Part shown: positions 1 to 8,091 of the stretch, piece by piece | Numbering within the stretch: position 1 is the stretch's first letter | Layout: each line of letters starts with the position of its first letter | DNA from: an uncultured Gemella sp. | GTDB taxonomy: Bacteria; Bacillota; Bacilli; Staphylococcales; Gemellaceae | Length of the DNA stretch: 17,107 nucleotides | Direction of reading: 5' to 3' | Assembly: GCA_927911745.1 (NCBI GenBank) | Contig: CAKMQF010000061.1 | Span: 1-17,107, forward strand | Notes under the pieces: model-generated | The model's database searches: none | What the model was told of the DNA's origin: nothing | The model's input: the letters and a program-made list of their open reading frames with translations, nothing else | Translations under genes and position numbers: made by a program

Positions 1-830
1 CTTTTTATTTCTTCAGTTGCAACATCTTCTCCGAACCATTTCTTAGAAATCTCTTGGAATTTCCCCTCTTTGTACATCTCATAGAATGCTTCGTTAATTT
101 TTTTAATAAGTGTTACATCTGCTTTTCTTGCTCCAACCGCAAAAGCTTCACTATCAAATCCTGCATTTAAAATGTCAAAGTCTTCTAATTTATTTTGTTG
201 TTTTAAATAATAGTTCGCATACACTCTATCAATTAATAATGCATCTATTCTATCATTTTCTAAGTCGATTAAAGCCTCATTAAAGCTTTCATATTGAGTA
301 GCATCATTATTCTTCACAATATTTTTAAGAACATCTGGATTTTCATTAAAAGTATCGTATCCAGATGAACCATTTTGAGCACCTAGAACCTTATCTTTTA
401 AGTCTTTTACATTTTTAATACCTTTAGATTTTTTTACTACTATAACTTGCTCATTCACCATATATTGTTTAGTAAATTGAACAACAGCTTCTCTTTCTGC
501 AGTTTTCGAATATCCATTCCAAATTAAATCTATATTCCCATTCTTCAATTCTGTTTCTTTTAAATCCCAGTTTATAGCTTGCCACTCTACCTTAATACCA
601 TATTTTTCAAAGACAGCATTCGCTAAATCTATATCAAAACCAACGTTTTTTCCACTTTTATCTTGGAAGCCCATCGGTACAAAAGTATTATCAAAGCCAA
701 TAACAATCTTTTTATCTGTTTGAAAATCATTCCAATTATCTTTTCTGGGTTTATCTTTTCCTCCAGATGCACAACCTGTAATTATTAAAACAGTAATAAC
801 AAGTGTTAGAAAGAATTTTAATTTTCTCAT
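1..830 (-). CDS. Polar amino acid ABC transporter substrate-binding lipoprotein (3' end outside window)
   Basis: The reading frame is open from ATG at 830 to the window edge, giving 276 residues with no stop, so the C-terminus is cut off. The N-terminus is a lipoprotein signal: a short basic start, a hydrophobic stretch, then a lipobox ITGC with the lipidated Cys at residue 20. The mature part looks like SBP_bac_3 (periplasmic-binding-like II): it opens with a VIGFDNTFVPMGF stretch, followed by GFDIDLANAVF and WDLKETELKNGNIDLIWNGYS, the usual ligand-cradle region. It should sit on the outer face of the membrane and deliver a polar amino acid to the permease encoded upstream; the substrate cannot be named. 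An AGGTGG ribosome site lies 4 bases before the ATG, and only 11 bases separate it from the ATPase stop, so it is the third gene of the transporter operon. The final residues seen (KKWFGEDVATEE) suggest only a few are missing. Confidence 0.93.
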   Translation of the reverse strand, partial: MRKLKFFLTLVITVLIITGCASGGKDKPRKDNWNDFQTDKKIVIGFDNTFVPMGFQDKSGKNVGFDIDLANAVFEKYGIKVEWQAINWDLKETELKNGNIDLIWNGYSKTAEREAVVQFTKQYMVNEQVIVVKKSKGIKNVKDLKDKVLGAQNGSSGYDTFNENPDVLKNIVKNNDATQYESFNEALIDLENDRIDALLIDRVYANYYLKQQNKLEDFDILNAGFDSEAFAVGARKADVTLIKKINEAFYEMYKEGKFQEISKKWFGEDVATEEIK

Positions 831-841
831 TTAACCACCTC

Positions 842-1469
842 TTATTTCGGTTCTACTTTCAGAATACTATCAGCAATATTTTCAGCAAACTGTAAATCAT
901 GAGTTACAACAATTTGTGTAATACCTAGTTCTCTATTCTTAAGTATTAATTTTTCAACTTCTAATCTTAATTCAGGATCTAATGCACTAGTTGGTTCATC
1001 ATAACCTATAATTTTTGGATTTATCATCATAGCGCGAGCTAGTGCAACACGCTGTTTCTGTCCACCAGATAATGACGTTGGATAATTATTAATCTGTTTC
1101 TCTAAACCAAGTTTTCTAACAATTCAATCGCCTTTTTCTCAGCATCATTTTTTCCATATTCATAGTTTTAATTGGAGATAAAACTAGATTTTCTAGGACA
1201 GTAAGATGAGGGAAAAGCTGAAAATCTTGAAATACAAAACCTAAAAGATTTCTTTTTTCCAATTCATCAATCGGAAGAGACTCACCATTATAAATGATTT
1301 CACCTGAGTCTATTTTTTCAAGACCAGCTAACATTCTTAATAGGGTTGTTTTCCCACCACCAGAAGGACCAACTATCGCTAAAATTTTATTCTCTTCTAC
1401 AGTTAAATTAAAATCTGAAAGTATTTGTCTATCTTTGAATTTTTTACTAATATTTTTTAATTCTAACAT
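842..1469 (-). CDS. Polar amino acid ABC transporter ATP-binding protein (two frameshifts in this sequence)
   Basis: This is the ATPase that powers the amino acid importer encoded on both sides of it. The N-terminal frame (ATG at 1469) carries Walker A GPSGGGKT at residues 34-41 and the Q-loop FVFQDFQLF. It then stops early at 1116. The signature LSGGQKQR lies near 1050-1072, and Walker B (IIGYDEPTSALD) and the switch His (VVTHD) continue in another frame to the stop at 842. Two missing bases explain the break, one in the T6 run at 1148-1153 and one in the T4 run at 1112-1115 (plus strand). Restoring both gives a continuous 209-residue protein, a length I recall for the streptococcal homologues. 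The ribosome site AGGAGG is formed by the last two Arg codons of the permease gene, so the two are translationally linked. A sequencing error is more likely than a true pseudogene. Confidence 0.9.
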
Positions 1470-1472
1470 ACA

Positions 1473-2117
1473 TTACCTCCTGTCGTAATTATAACGTTTT
1501 TCAACTTGTTTAGATACAATTGTTACGATACCTATTAAGATTAAATATATTGCCCCTGCAACAAACATTGGTAATAAACTAGCATCTCTATTAGCAGCAG
1601 TTCTACTTGCTAATATTAGATCACTAATTCCTAATGCATAAACTAAAGATGTATCCTTAACAAGACTCATTATTTCATTAAACACACTAGGTAGTACAAT
1701 TTTTATTACTTGAGGTAAAATAACATATCTAATTGTCTGAAATTGAGTAAATTTCAATACCTTAGCTGCCTCATATTGGCCTTTCGGTATTGATTCAATA
1801 CCTCCACGGAAAATCTCAGCAAAGTAAGCTGCATAGTTTAACGTAAATGCGATTATAGCAGCAGGTAATCTATCGAATCGTATCCCTACAGATGGTAATA
1901 CATAGTAGATAAAAATCAATTGTAGTAATAACGGTGTCCCACGCATAATCCATATATAAATATTAATAAAGTAATTCAGTACCTTAATATTAAAGCGCAT
2001 AATAAACGCTATTACTACACCTAACGGAATAGATAATACTAAAACAAGAAAAAACACTTCTAATGTTATAAGTGCACCATTCATCAGACTAGGTAATATT
2101 TCTATTAAATATTCCAT
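1473..2117 (-). CDS. Polar amino acid ABC transporter permease (HisM/GlnP type)
   Basis: This is an integral membrane subunit of 214 residues, the usual length for His/Glu/Gln-type permeases. Hydrophobic segments lie near residues 12-40, 48-76, 86-104 and 180-203. The family signature MRGTPLLLQL is at 58-67. The cytoplasmic EAA loop that docks on the ATPase (GQYEAAKVL, then ILPQ) is at 113-136. In that loop the usual Gly six positions after the Glu is Lys here, a mild oddity. The gene starts at ATG 2117 behind AGGAGG with a 7-base spacer, and is the first gene of a permease-ATPase-lipoprotein operon transcribed leftwards. An extended -10 promoter lies about 76 bases upstream. The last two Arg codons and stop read AGG AGG TAA and double as the ribosome site of the next gene. 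Confidence 0.95.
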   Translation of the reverse strand: MEYLIEILPSLMNGALITLEVFFLVLVLSIPLGVVIAFIMRFNIKVLNYFINIYIWIMRGTPLLLQLIFIYYVLPSVGIRFDRLPAAIIAFTLNYAAYFAEIFRGGIESIPKGQYEAAKVLKFTQFQTIRYVILPQVIKIVLPSVFNEIMSLVKDTSLVYALGISDLILASRTAANRDASLLPMFVAGAIYLILIGIVTIVSKQVEKRYNYDRR

Positions 2118-2192
2118 ATATTATCCTCCTTTTATATTAAATTCTCTTCATGATAATTAATGAAGTTGGTTGTTTTAAAAATTTTATATTTA

Positions 2193-2221
2193 ATTATAGC
2201 ACAATTTTTGTAAAACAAAAA
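2193..2221 (-). promoter_or_regulatory. Promoter of the amino acid transporter operon
   Basis: On the minus strand an extended -10, TGCTATAAT (2193-2201), lies 17 bases from a weak TTTTTG -35 (2216-2221). The -35 falls inside the T-tract of the rpsP terminator, so terminator and promoter overlap. The predicted leader is about 68 bases. Confidence 0.6.
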
Positions 2222-2240
2222 CCCCTTATTAACTAAGGGG
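2212..2240 (-). terminator. Rho-independent terminator of rpsP
   Basis: Plus-strand CCCCTTA (2222-2228) pairs with TAAGGGG (2234-2240) around a 5-base loop. On the minus strand the stem is followed by TTTTTGTTTT. It begins 10 bases after the rpsP stop. Confidence 0.85.
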
Positions 2241-2249
2241 CTAAATATA

Positions 2250-2522
2250 TTATTTATTTAATTTTGAATCGTGGAATTTTTTCATAATTCCTTCTTTTGA
2301 TAATAAACTTCTAACTGTGTCAGAAGGTTGAGCTCCATTACCTAACCATTTTAATGCTAACTCTTCATCGATTTTAACTTCTGCTGGTTCTTTAACAGCA
2401 TTGTAAGTACCGATAGTTTCGATAGAACGTCCATCACGTGGAGATCTTGAATCAGCAACAACGATACGGTAGAAAGGTGATTTTTTAGCACCTAATCTTT
2501 TTAAACGGATTTTTACTGCCAT
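2250..2522 (-). CDS. rpsP: 30S ribosomal protein S16
   Basis: A 90-residue protein that is S16 from end to end: [20 protein letters not shown], then [20 protein letters not shown] and the [19 protein letters not shown] stretch, which together define the family. It is a small subunit protein that contacts 16S rRNA and helps early 30S assembly. ATG at 2522 follows AAGGAG with a 6-base spacer. In many Bacilli rpsP is co-transcribed with ffh or rimM/trmD. Here it stands alone between its own promoters and its own terminator, downstream of engB and upstream of an amino acid transporter. The 345-base upstream region holds two promoters, an inverted repeat and a leader hairpin (described separately), so it probably has dedicated control. 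Confidence 0.98.
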   Translation of the reverse strand: MAVKIRLKRLGAKKSPFYRIVVADSRSPRDGRSIETIGTYNAVKEPAEVKIDEELALKWLGNGAQPSDTVRSLLSKEGIMKKFHDSKLNK

Positions 2523-2539
2523 GTTTGTACTCCTTATAT

Positions 2540-2600
2540 TTCAACTTTTTATTAATTTTATGTGTGTGTGTTTATGAAGTGTTTTAATGAAAAAGTTGAA
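2540..2600 (-). promoter_or_regulatory. Leader hairpin upstream of rpsP
   Basis: On the minus strand TTCAACTTTTT (2590-2600) and AAAAAGTTGAA (2540-2550) are perfect 11-base complements around a 39-base loop that contains a CA repeat. The second arm ends 4 bases before AAGGAG, so folding could affect ribosome access. The stem is seen directly; its regulatory role is an inference. Confidence 0.4.
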
Positions 2601-2632
2601 TCTATAACGCTAAGTTTTCTAAGCTAGATATT

Positions 2633-2661
2633 ATTCTAACATTAAACTAAAAGTATGTCAA
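2633..2661 (-). promoter_or_regulatory. rpsP proximal promoter (P2)
   Basis: A TTGACA -35 (2656-2661) and TAGAAT -10 (2633-2638) with exactly 17 bases between, plus the upstream TG of an extended -10. This is a near-consensus housekeeping sigma promoter, and its leader to the rpsP ATG is about 100 bases. Confidence 0.85.
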
Positions 2662-2669
2662 TACTTTTC

Positions 2670-2703
2670 GGTGAAAAATGTCAACTTTTTTTGTTGACTC
2701 ACC
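2670..2703. repeat. Inverted repeat between the two rpsP promoters
   Basis: On the plus strand GGTGA, a 5-base AAAAT interruption, GTCAAC, T7, GTTGAC and TCACC form two nested complementary arms (2670-2674 with 2699-2703; 2680-2685 with 2693-2698). It begins at about the predicted start of the P1 transcript and ends 8 bases before the P2 -35. It could be an operator or the 5' hairpin of the P1 RNA. No regulator is recognised. Confidence 0.5.
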
Positions 2704-2711
2704 TAAACCTT

Positions 2712-2740
2712 ATTATACCAGGTTTATTTTACCATGTAAA
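2712..2740 (-). promoter_or_regulatory. rpsP distal promoter (P1)
   Basis: A TTTACA -35 (2735-2740) and a TATAAT -10 (2712-2717) are spaced by exactly 17 bases, with TG in the extended -10 position. It lies about 80 bases upstream of P2. Confidence 0.8.
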
Positions 2741-2787
2741 GATAAAATATTTATAAAAAAAACACCATTTATACCATAAGTATAATC

Positions 2788-2846
2788 AAAAAATAAGAAG
2801 TGACTCGACAAAATTGATTTCCCCGAAATCACGAATTTTAAGTCAC
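2788..2846 (-). terminator. Terminator of the clpX-lon-engB operon
   Basis: A long interrupted hairpin on the minus strand. GTGACT pairs with AGTCAC, AAAATT with AATTTT, and GATTTC with GAAATC around a GGG tip (2800-2846), followed by a T-rich tract complementary to 2788-2799. It starts 21 bases after the restored engB stop. Confidence 0.8.
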
Positions 2847-2867
2847 CTCTCACCTCTATTTCAATTT

Positions 2868-3463
2868 TTAATCTTCTAATACTTTAGCAATTTCACTAAG
2901 TACTTGATCTTTACCTATTTTAGTAACCGAAGAAAATGGAATAATCGCCATATTGTTCGTTAGGTCTAATTCTCGTTTTATAATCCCAGTATTTTTAGCC
3001 AATTCATTTTTGATATTTTATCAATTTTTGTCATAACTATAACGAATGGAATCTCGTAGTAATTTAAAAATTCATTCATCTCAATATCATCTTGAGAAGG
3101 CTTGTGTCTACTATCAATTAAGTGTAATACAAATCCAAGATTTTCACTATTAGTAAAATACTCGACAATCATATCATATAATTTTTCTTTTTCAGGTTTT
3201 GATAGTTTTGCATATCCATATCCTGGTACGTCTACTAGGACTACTTGATCATCTACATCAAAAAAGTTTAGTGTTCGAGTTTTCCCAGGTTTAGATGAAA
3301 CACGTGCATAGTTTTTTCTCTCTAAAATTGTATTAATAAAAGATGATTTCCCAACGTTTGAACGACCACACATCGCAACTTCTGGTTTTTCATGCTCTGG
3401 ATATTGTTTTTTTGATACGGCACTTATAAGTAAATCTACATTATGTGTATTTAACTTTTTCAT
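2868..3463 (-). CDS. engB: Ribosome biogenesis GTP-binding protein EngB/YsxC (one frameshift)
   Basis: This is a TRAFAC-class GTPase needed for 50S subunit assembly. Motifs seen are G1 GRSNVGKSS at residues 33-41, the switch I region (SSKPGKTRTLNFF), G3 DVPG at 78-81, followed by GYGYAKLSK, and G4 TKID at 145-148. The frame as written stops at 2978 after a short wrong-frame tail. Adding one base in the T5 run at 3007-3011 (plus strand) restores NELAKNTG and the tail with a G5-like SSVTKIG, down to the TAA at 2868. That gives 198 residues, close to the B. subtilis length of 195. The ATG at 3463 lies 2 bases after the Lon stop, and its GGAGA site is inside the end of lon, so the two are coupled. 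EngB is essential in B. subtilis, which argues that the break is not real. Confidence 0.92.
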
Positions 3464-3465
3464 TA

Positions 3466-5762
3466 TTATTCTCCAAATACTATTTTAAACACTTCTTGAA
3501 TATTGTCTACTGTGTGAATAGTTAATTTTTCAAGAACTTCTTCAGGTATATCAATTAAATCTTTTTTGTTCTTAGTTGGAATAATAATAGTATTAATATT
3601 CATTTTCTCAGAACTTAAGATTTTCTCTTTAACTCCACCGATTGGTAGTACTTTACCATGTAGAGTCATTTCTCCAGTCATTGCAATATTATTATCAACT
3701 GGTTTTTTAGTTAAAGCTGAGTAAACTGAAGTAGTTATTGTAATACCAGCTGACGGACCATCTTTAGGAACTGCTCCTTCCGGTACATGTAGATGTATAT
3801 CAATTTCTGAGAAATTAACACCTTCAATTCCTAATTTTTCTGCATTAGAGCGTAAGAATGAAATAGCCATTTGGGCTGATTCTTTCATTACATCACCTAG
3901 TTTACCTGTTAGGATAATTTTACCTGTACCTTTAGAGATACTCGTTTCAATCTCTAATGTATCCCCACCAACTACTGTATACGCTAATCCGTTAACTAAC
4001 CCAATCTCAGGTTTTACATTCTTATCTTTAGCACTATATTTTTCAGGACCAGCAAAAGCTTCTAGGTTATTAACTCCAACTTTAATTTTTTCTTCACCTT
4101 GAAGAACTTTTAAAGCAGCTTTTCTACAGATAGCCCCGAAAACTCGCTCTAAATTCCTTACTCCCGCTTCATACGTATAACCATTAATTATTTTATTAAT
4201 AGCTTGTTTGCTAAAAGTGATTTGTCCTTTTTTTAGACCATTTTCTTTAATTTGACGTGGAATTAAATATTTAGCAGCAATATTTTCTTTTTCTTTAATT
4301 GTATATGATTCTAGTTCGATAACTTCCATTCTATCTCTAAGCGGAGCTGGAATTAAGCTTAGGTTATTTGCTGTAGCAATAAACAGTACTTTTGATAAAT
4401 CAAATGGAATATCTAGATAATGATCCACGAACTCATTATTTTGCGCAGGGTCAATTACTTCTAGCATCGCAGCTGCTGGATCTCCTTTAATATCAGAAGC
4501 CATTTTATCAATTTCATCTAATAGTATTACAGGATTCTTAGTTTTTATTTTTTTCAGCGACTGAATAATCTTACCTGGTAATGCACCTAGATATGTTCTT
4601 CTATGACCACGAATTTCAGCTTCATCGTGAACTCCTCCTAGAGAGATACGTACAAAGCTTCTTCCCATAGAAGCGGCAATAGACTTAGCTAGTGAACTCT
4701 TACCTACACCTGGAGGTCCAGATAAGCATAATATTGGTGATTTCATATCATCACGTAACTTCTTAACAGCCAAGAACTCTAATATTCTTTCTTTAATTTT
4801 CTCTAGACCATAGTGATCTTCATTAAGAATTTTTTCTGCATTTTTTATATCGATTTCATCTGCTGTTAAAGTATTCCACGGTAAAGCAACCACGGTGTCA
4901 AGATACGTTCTTATAATCGAATGTTCTGGACTCATAACTGGCGTCTTTTCTAATCGATCTACTTCTTTTAATAATACTGCTTTATCTTCTTCAGATAATT
5001 CGATTTTATTAATCGCCTGACGAAGTTTTTCAATATCATCATCCTCAGGTGAAATTTGTCTTAGTTCATCTTGAACTACTTTCATCTGCTCGCGTAAAAA
5101 GTATTCTTTCTGTTGATTATCAATATTTGCACGAACTTTTTCATCTATTTCTCGTTTAAAACTATTACCAACTAAGAATGCTTCTAGACTTCTGTTTAAG
5201 AAGATTGCTTTTTTCTCTAAATCTAGTAAAAACAACACTCTTTGTTTAAGCATTTTATCGATTGGGAAAAATTTAATATTTTTATTTATAAATTTTTCTA
5301 AATCGTCAGTTTTATAATAGTCTATATCAAAGTTCTCTCTCTTTAAATAACTTTCAAATTTTGTTTTAATGCTATTTAATAATCCTGCTTTATCAAATCC
5401 ATTATCTACAATTTCTCTTATATTAATATCTAAATTTCTACAATATTATTGTTATAAACACCACTTTTAACCTCGGCTATACCGTAGCAATGATATTCAT
5501 ACTTTTTATTTTTTTTATCAATTGTAAGTTGACCATAAGTACCAAAGAAAACATTGAATCCATTACTATCAAATACATCCTCTTCAGAAAATGAATCATC
5601 ATAACTATCAATTGGTTTTCTCTTATACGTTACAAAAACTGGAATTTTATCTTTTTTTACAGTTTTTATCGTTTTTAAAAATTTTTTGTCCGTTACATCT
5701 ATTGTATAAGTATTAGACGGAAAGAATAAATCTCTATTCTCTAATAAATAATATTTTGTCAA
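3466..5762 (-). CDS. lon: ATP-dependent protease Lon (LonA type; one frameshift)
   Basis: A cytoplasmic AAA+ serine protease that degrades damaged and regulatory proteins. The main frame contains a coiled-coil stretch (about residues 200-270), Walker A GPPGVGKSS near 350 and Walker B VILLDEIDK. The C-terminal protease domain has the catalytic Ser in PKDGPSAG (about 671) and Lys in GGVKEK (about 714). The N-terminal 110 codons lie in a different frame that stops at 5430. A single missing base at about 5432-5437 joins the two into a continuous 765-residue protein, normal for LonA. The start is TTG at 5762, with AGGAG seven bases before it, so an ATG-only search would misplace it. The N-terminal substrate domain is quite diverged (LENRDLFFPSNTYTID in place of the usual LPLR core). 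It lies 22 bases after clpX. Confidence 0.93.
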
Positions 5763-5784
5763 AACGAACTCCTCTCTAACCTAT

Positions 5785-6993
5785 TTATTTTAAAATTGGT
5801 TTTGTTTTGTTAATTACATTATCACGTGTTACCGTGCAAGTCTTAATATCTTTTTTACTTGGAATTTCAAACATTACATCTAAAAGTAACTCTTCGATAA
5901 TAGAACGTAAGCCTCGGGCTCCTGTTTTTCTCTTAATCGATTCTTTAGCAATTTCTTCTAATGCTTCTTTTTCAAATACTAGTTTTACTCCATCAAGCTC
6001 AAATAAATATTCATATTGTTTAACTACCGAATTCTTAGGCTCAGTTAGTACCCTAACTAAATCCTTCTCATCTAGTTCCTCAAGGTAACAAACCACTGGG
6101 ATACGACCTATAAATTCTGGAATCATACCAAACTTAACAAGGTCTTCGTGTTTTACTTTAGAAATGATATCCTCATTGTCATTTAACTCATCACTCTTAG
6201 AAAAACCAATAACTTTTTCTCCAAGACGACGTTTAATAATTTCTTCAATACCTGAGAATGCACCACCAATAATAAATAGTATATTCTTCGTATTAATTTT
6301 TATCATTTCTTCACCAGGGTGTTTTCTCCCACCTTGTGGCGGAACACTAGCGACAGTACCTTCTAATATTTTAAGAAGAGCTTGTTGAACCCCTTCCCCA
6401 GAAACATCACGTGTAATCGAAACATTCTCACCTTTTTTAGCGATTTTATCAATTTCATCGATATAGATAATACCTTTTTCTGCTCTTTCTATATCATAAT
6501 TTGCACTTTGAATAAGTCGAAGAAGAATATTTTCAACATCTTCACCTACATATCCTGCTTCTGTTAATGTAGTTGCATCAGAAATCGCAAAAGGTACATC
6601 AAGCATCTTCGCTAATGTTTGAGCAATTAATGTTTTCCCAGATCCTGTGCTACCTATTAAAGCAATATTACTCTTTTGTAATTCAATATCATTATTTTCT
6701 TTAGCTACAATTCTTTTATAATGATTATAAACGGCTACAGCTACAGATTTTTTAGCTTTATCTTGACTAATTACATACTCATTTAAATGTTCCATGATTT
6801 TTTGAGGTTCTAATAACTTAAATACTGGTTTATTTTTCGCATTTCTATAGTCAATTTCTTCTTCGATTATATCTGAGCATAAATCAACGCACTCATCACA
6901 AATAAATACGTCATTCCCAGCAATCATTTTAAAAACTTCGTTAGTATTTTTTCCACAAAAAGAACATCTTACTTCATCTTTATTTTTAACCAT
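5785..6993 (-). CDS. clpX: ATP-dependent Clp protease ATP-binding subunit ClpX
   Basis: A AAA+ unfoldase that feeds substrates to the ClpP peptidase. The 402-residue protein has the N-terminal zinc-binding domain with Cys10, Cys13, Cys32 and Cys35, Walker A GSTGSGKT at 114-121, the GYVG pore loop at 147-150, and Walker [10 protein letters not shown] at about 175-183. It also has the pore-2 RKHPGEE region, the IGF loop at 262-264 that docks on ClpP, and the sensor-2 TGARGLR. All key residues are present. ATG at 6993 follows GAGGTG. It is the first gene of clpX-lon-engB, the order found in Bacillus apart from the missing lonB between clpX and lonA. No CtsR-type operator (tandem GGTCAAA) is visible upstream. 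Confidence 0.98.
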   Translation of the reverse strand: MVKNKDEVRCSFCGKNTNEVFKMIAGNDVFICDECVDLCSDIIEEEIDYRNAKNKPVFKLLEPQKIMEHLNEYVISQDKAKKSVAVAVYNHYKRIVAKENNDIELQKSNIALIGSTGSGKTLIAQTLAKMLDVPFAISDATTLTEAGYVGEDVENILLRLIQSANYDIERAEKGIIYIDEIDKIAKKGENVSITRDVSGEGVQQALLKILEGTVASVPPQGGRKHPGEEMIKINTKNILFIIGGAFSGIEEIIKRRLGEKVIGFSKSDELNDNEDIISKVKHEDLVKFGMIPEFIGRIPVVCYLEELDEKDLVRVLTEPKNSVVKQYEYLFELDGVKLVFEKEALEEIAKESIKRKTGARGLRSIIEELLLDVMFEIPSKKDIKTCTVTRDNVINKTKPILK

Positions 6994-7079
6994 AATTACA
7001 CCTCACATTATTGAACTTTTTTTATATCTTATTATCTTTTTATTATCAAATCGATATAAAGCCCAAAAAGATACACATT

Positions 7080-7088
7080 ATTATAACA
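7080..7088 (-). promoter_or_regulatory. Probable clpX promoter (extended -10)
   Basis: TGTTATAAT on the minus strand is a perfect extended -10. No good -35 is seen at 16-18 bases. The predicted leader is about 80 bases and ends in an A-rich stretch before GAGGTG. The rest of 6994-7186 is AT-rich with no gene that I can support. Confidence 0.55.
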
Positions 7089-7186
7089 TATTCTAACTAT
7101 ATTTACTAGCAAATAGTACTATATAATAATTAATATAAGTGCTATTAGAACGCAATTTAACATATCTATTTATATTTTTTCCTAAT

Positions 7187-7232
7187 AAAAAATAAGATAT
7201 AAAATTTAAATCTTAAAATTTTATATCTTATT
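7187..7232 (-). terminator. Terminator of the CPBP gene
   Basis: Arms of 17 perfectly complementary bases (7191-7207 and 7216-7232) with an 8-base loop, followed on the minus strand by a run of T. The stem is almost all A/T (two G:C pairs), 6 bases after the stop codon. An A-rich mirror makes it possibly bidirectional. Confidence 0.7.
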
Positions 7233-7238
7233 CAATTT

Positions 7239-8054
7239 CTATTTATTTCTTGCTATTCTTCTAAACATTTTTAGATATAAGCCCATATACACTAAAAGTC
7301 CTAAAATAGCAAAGAAAACTGTGGCAATAATACTACCTTCTATTCCATAACTTCCTCCGATTAGTATTTGTTTATCACTAATTGCCTTAACAGCAAATAG
7401 TGAATCCGATACTTTAATCCCACTTATATTAAATCCAAGTATCACACCAGAAATACAATTCCAAAAAGCATGAAAAATTGCAATAACTAAAATATTATCA
7501 AAATACCAATATAATAATGACATTACAATTGATATTAAAAATATATTTATTAAATCTAGTTTTGCTGTAGTCGGATTAGCCATACGGAATACTAGGTAAA
7601 ATAGCGAGCTCAATATAATGGCTATCCATTTCCCTTTTTTGGCTGCTAATCTAGTCATTAAATAACCTCTAAAAACAACCTCTTCTAGGAATCCTTGGAT
7701 TAAAACTAATATAATAAGAATAATTATTGTACCAATCTTTAAATCCTTAGATAATGTTAGAGATATGTTATTCGACATCAATAAAATACCTACTACTCCT
7801 ACAACACTTAGAATAGCTAATCCTAACCCAACTTTAAAAGCTACTAAATTATTTTCTTTACTAAAACCAAAATAATCAAACGTTGTTTTTTCAAAATACT
7901 TAACAAAAAATAATAAAATAACCGCTGAAAATATATACGAACATAAAACAGAAATAATATTATAACCAACTATATTTTTAAAGATATATTCAAAAAGTAT
8001 TCCTTGTAAAAATGAATATACAATAATTAATAAGAATATCGGAGTAAAATTCAT
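7239..8054 (-). CDS. CPBP-family intramembrane metalloprotease homologue
   Basis: A 271-residue very hydrophobic protein with about seven or eight predicted membrane segments. The family (PF02517, CPBP/Rce1/Abi) is recognised by motif 1, LEEVVFRGYL (EExxxR), and motif 3, IAIFHAFWN, with its His. In motif 2 the usual FxxxH becomes YLVFRMANP: the His position is Arg (codon CGT), so one putative metal ligand is lost and the protein may not be an active protease. Bacterial members are linked to bacteriocin self-immunity or prenyl-protein-like processing, but no bacteriocin gene is visible here, so the role is unknown. ATG at 8054 follows AAGGTG. It is monocistronic, divergent from the aminotransferase gene, and preceded by a 9-codon open frame with its own ribosome site. 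Confidence 0.85.
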   Translation of the reverse strand: MNFTPIFLLIIVYSFLQGILFEYIFKNIVGYNIISVLCSYIFSAVILLFFVKYFEKTTFDYFGFSKENNLVAFKVGLGLAILSVVGVVGILLMSNNISLTLSKDLKIGTIIILIILVLIQGFLEEVVFRGYLMTRLAAKKGKWIAIILSSLFYLVFRMANPTTAKLDLINIFLISIVMSLLYWYFDNILVIAIFHAFWNCISGVILGFNISGIKVSDSLFAVKAISDKQILIGGSYGIEGSIIATVFFAILGLLVYMGLYLKMFRRIARNK

Positions 8055-8061
8055 TACACCT

Positions 8062-8091
8062 TTATTTTTTTAATAAATCTACACTTTTCAT
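8062..8091 (-). CDS. Possible 9-residue upstream peptide
   Basis: ATG at 8091 opens a frame MKSVDLLKK and stops at 8062, seven bases before the CPBP start. It has a good AGGAG site 7 bases upstream (8099-8103), stronger than the AAGGTG of the main gene. It could be a leader peptide that couples translation. It could also be the true N-terminus of the CPBP gene if two bases were lost in the A7 run, which is less likely than the one-base losses elsewhere. There is no sequence evidence for function. Confidence 0.25.
   Translation of the reverse strand: MKSVDLLKK

Noticed and set aside
842..1469. Programmed ribosomal frameshifting in the broken genes
   Set aside because: The runs are short (3-7 bases), most lack slippery heptamers with a following stem, and the same kind of loss recurs in unrelated genes, so assembly error is simpler.
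1294..1488. Plus-strand open frame opposite the transporter ATPase gene
   Set aside because: It has no ribosome site and matches no family, and the minus strand holds a clear ATPase there. It mirrors codon bias of the real gene.
5807..6567. Three plus-strand open frames opposite clpX
   Set aside because: Ser/Ile-rich low-complexity products, without ribosome sites, antisense to a well-conserved gene.
6994..7186. CtsR or CIRCE operator upstream of clpX
   Set aside because: No tandem GGTCAAA and no CIRCE inverted repeat were found on either strand.
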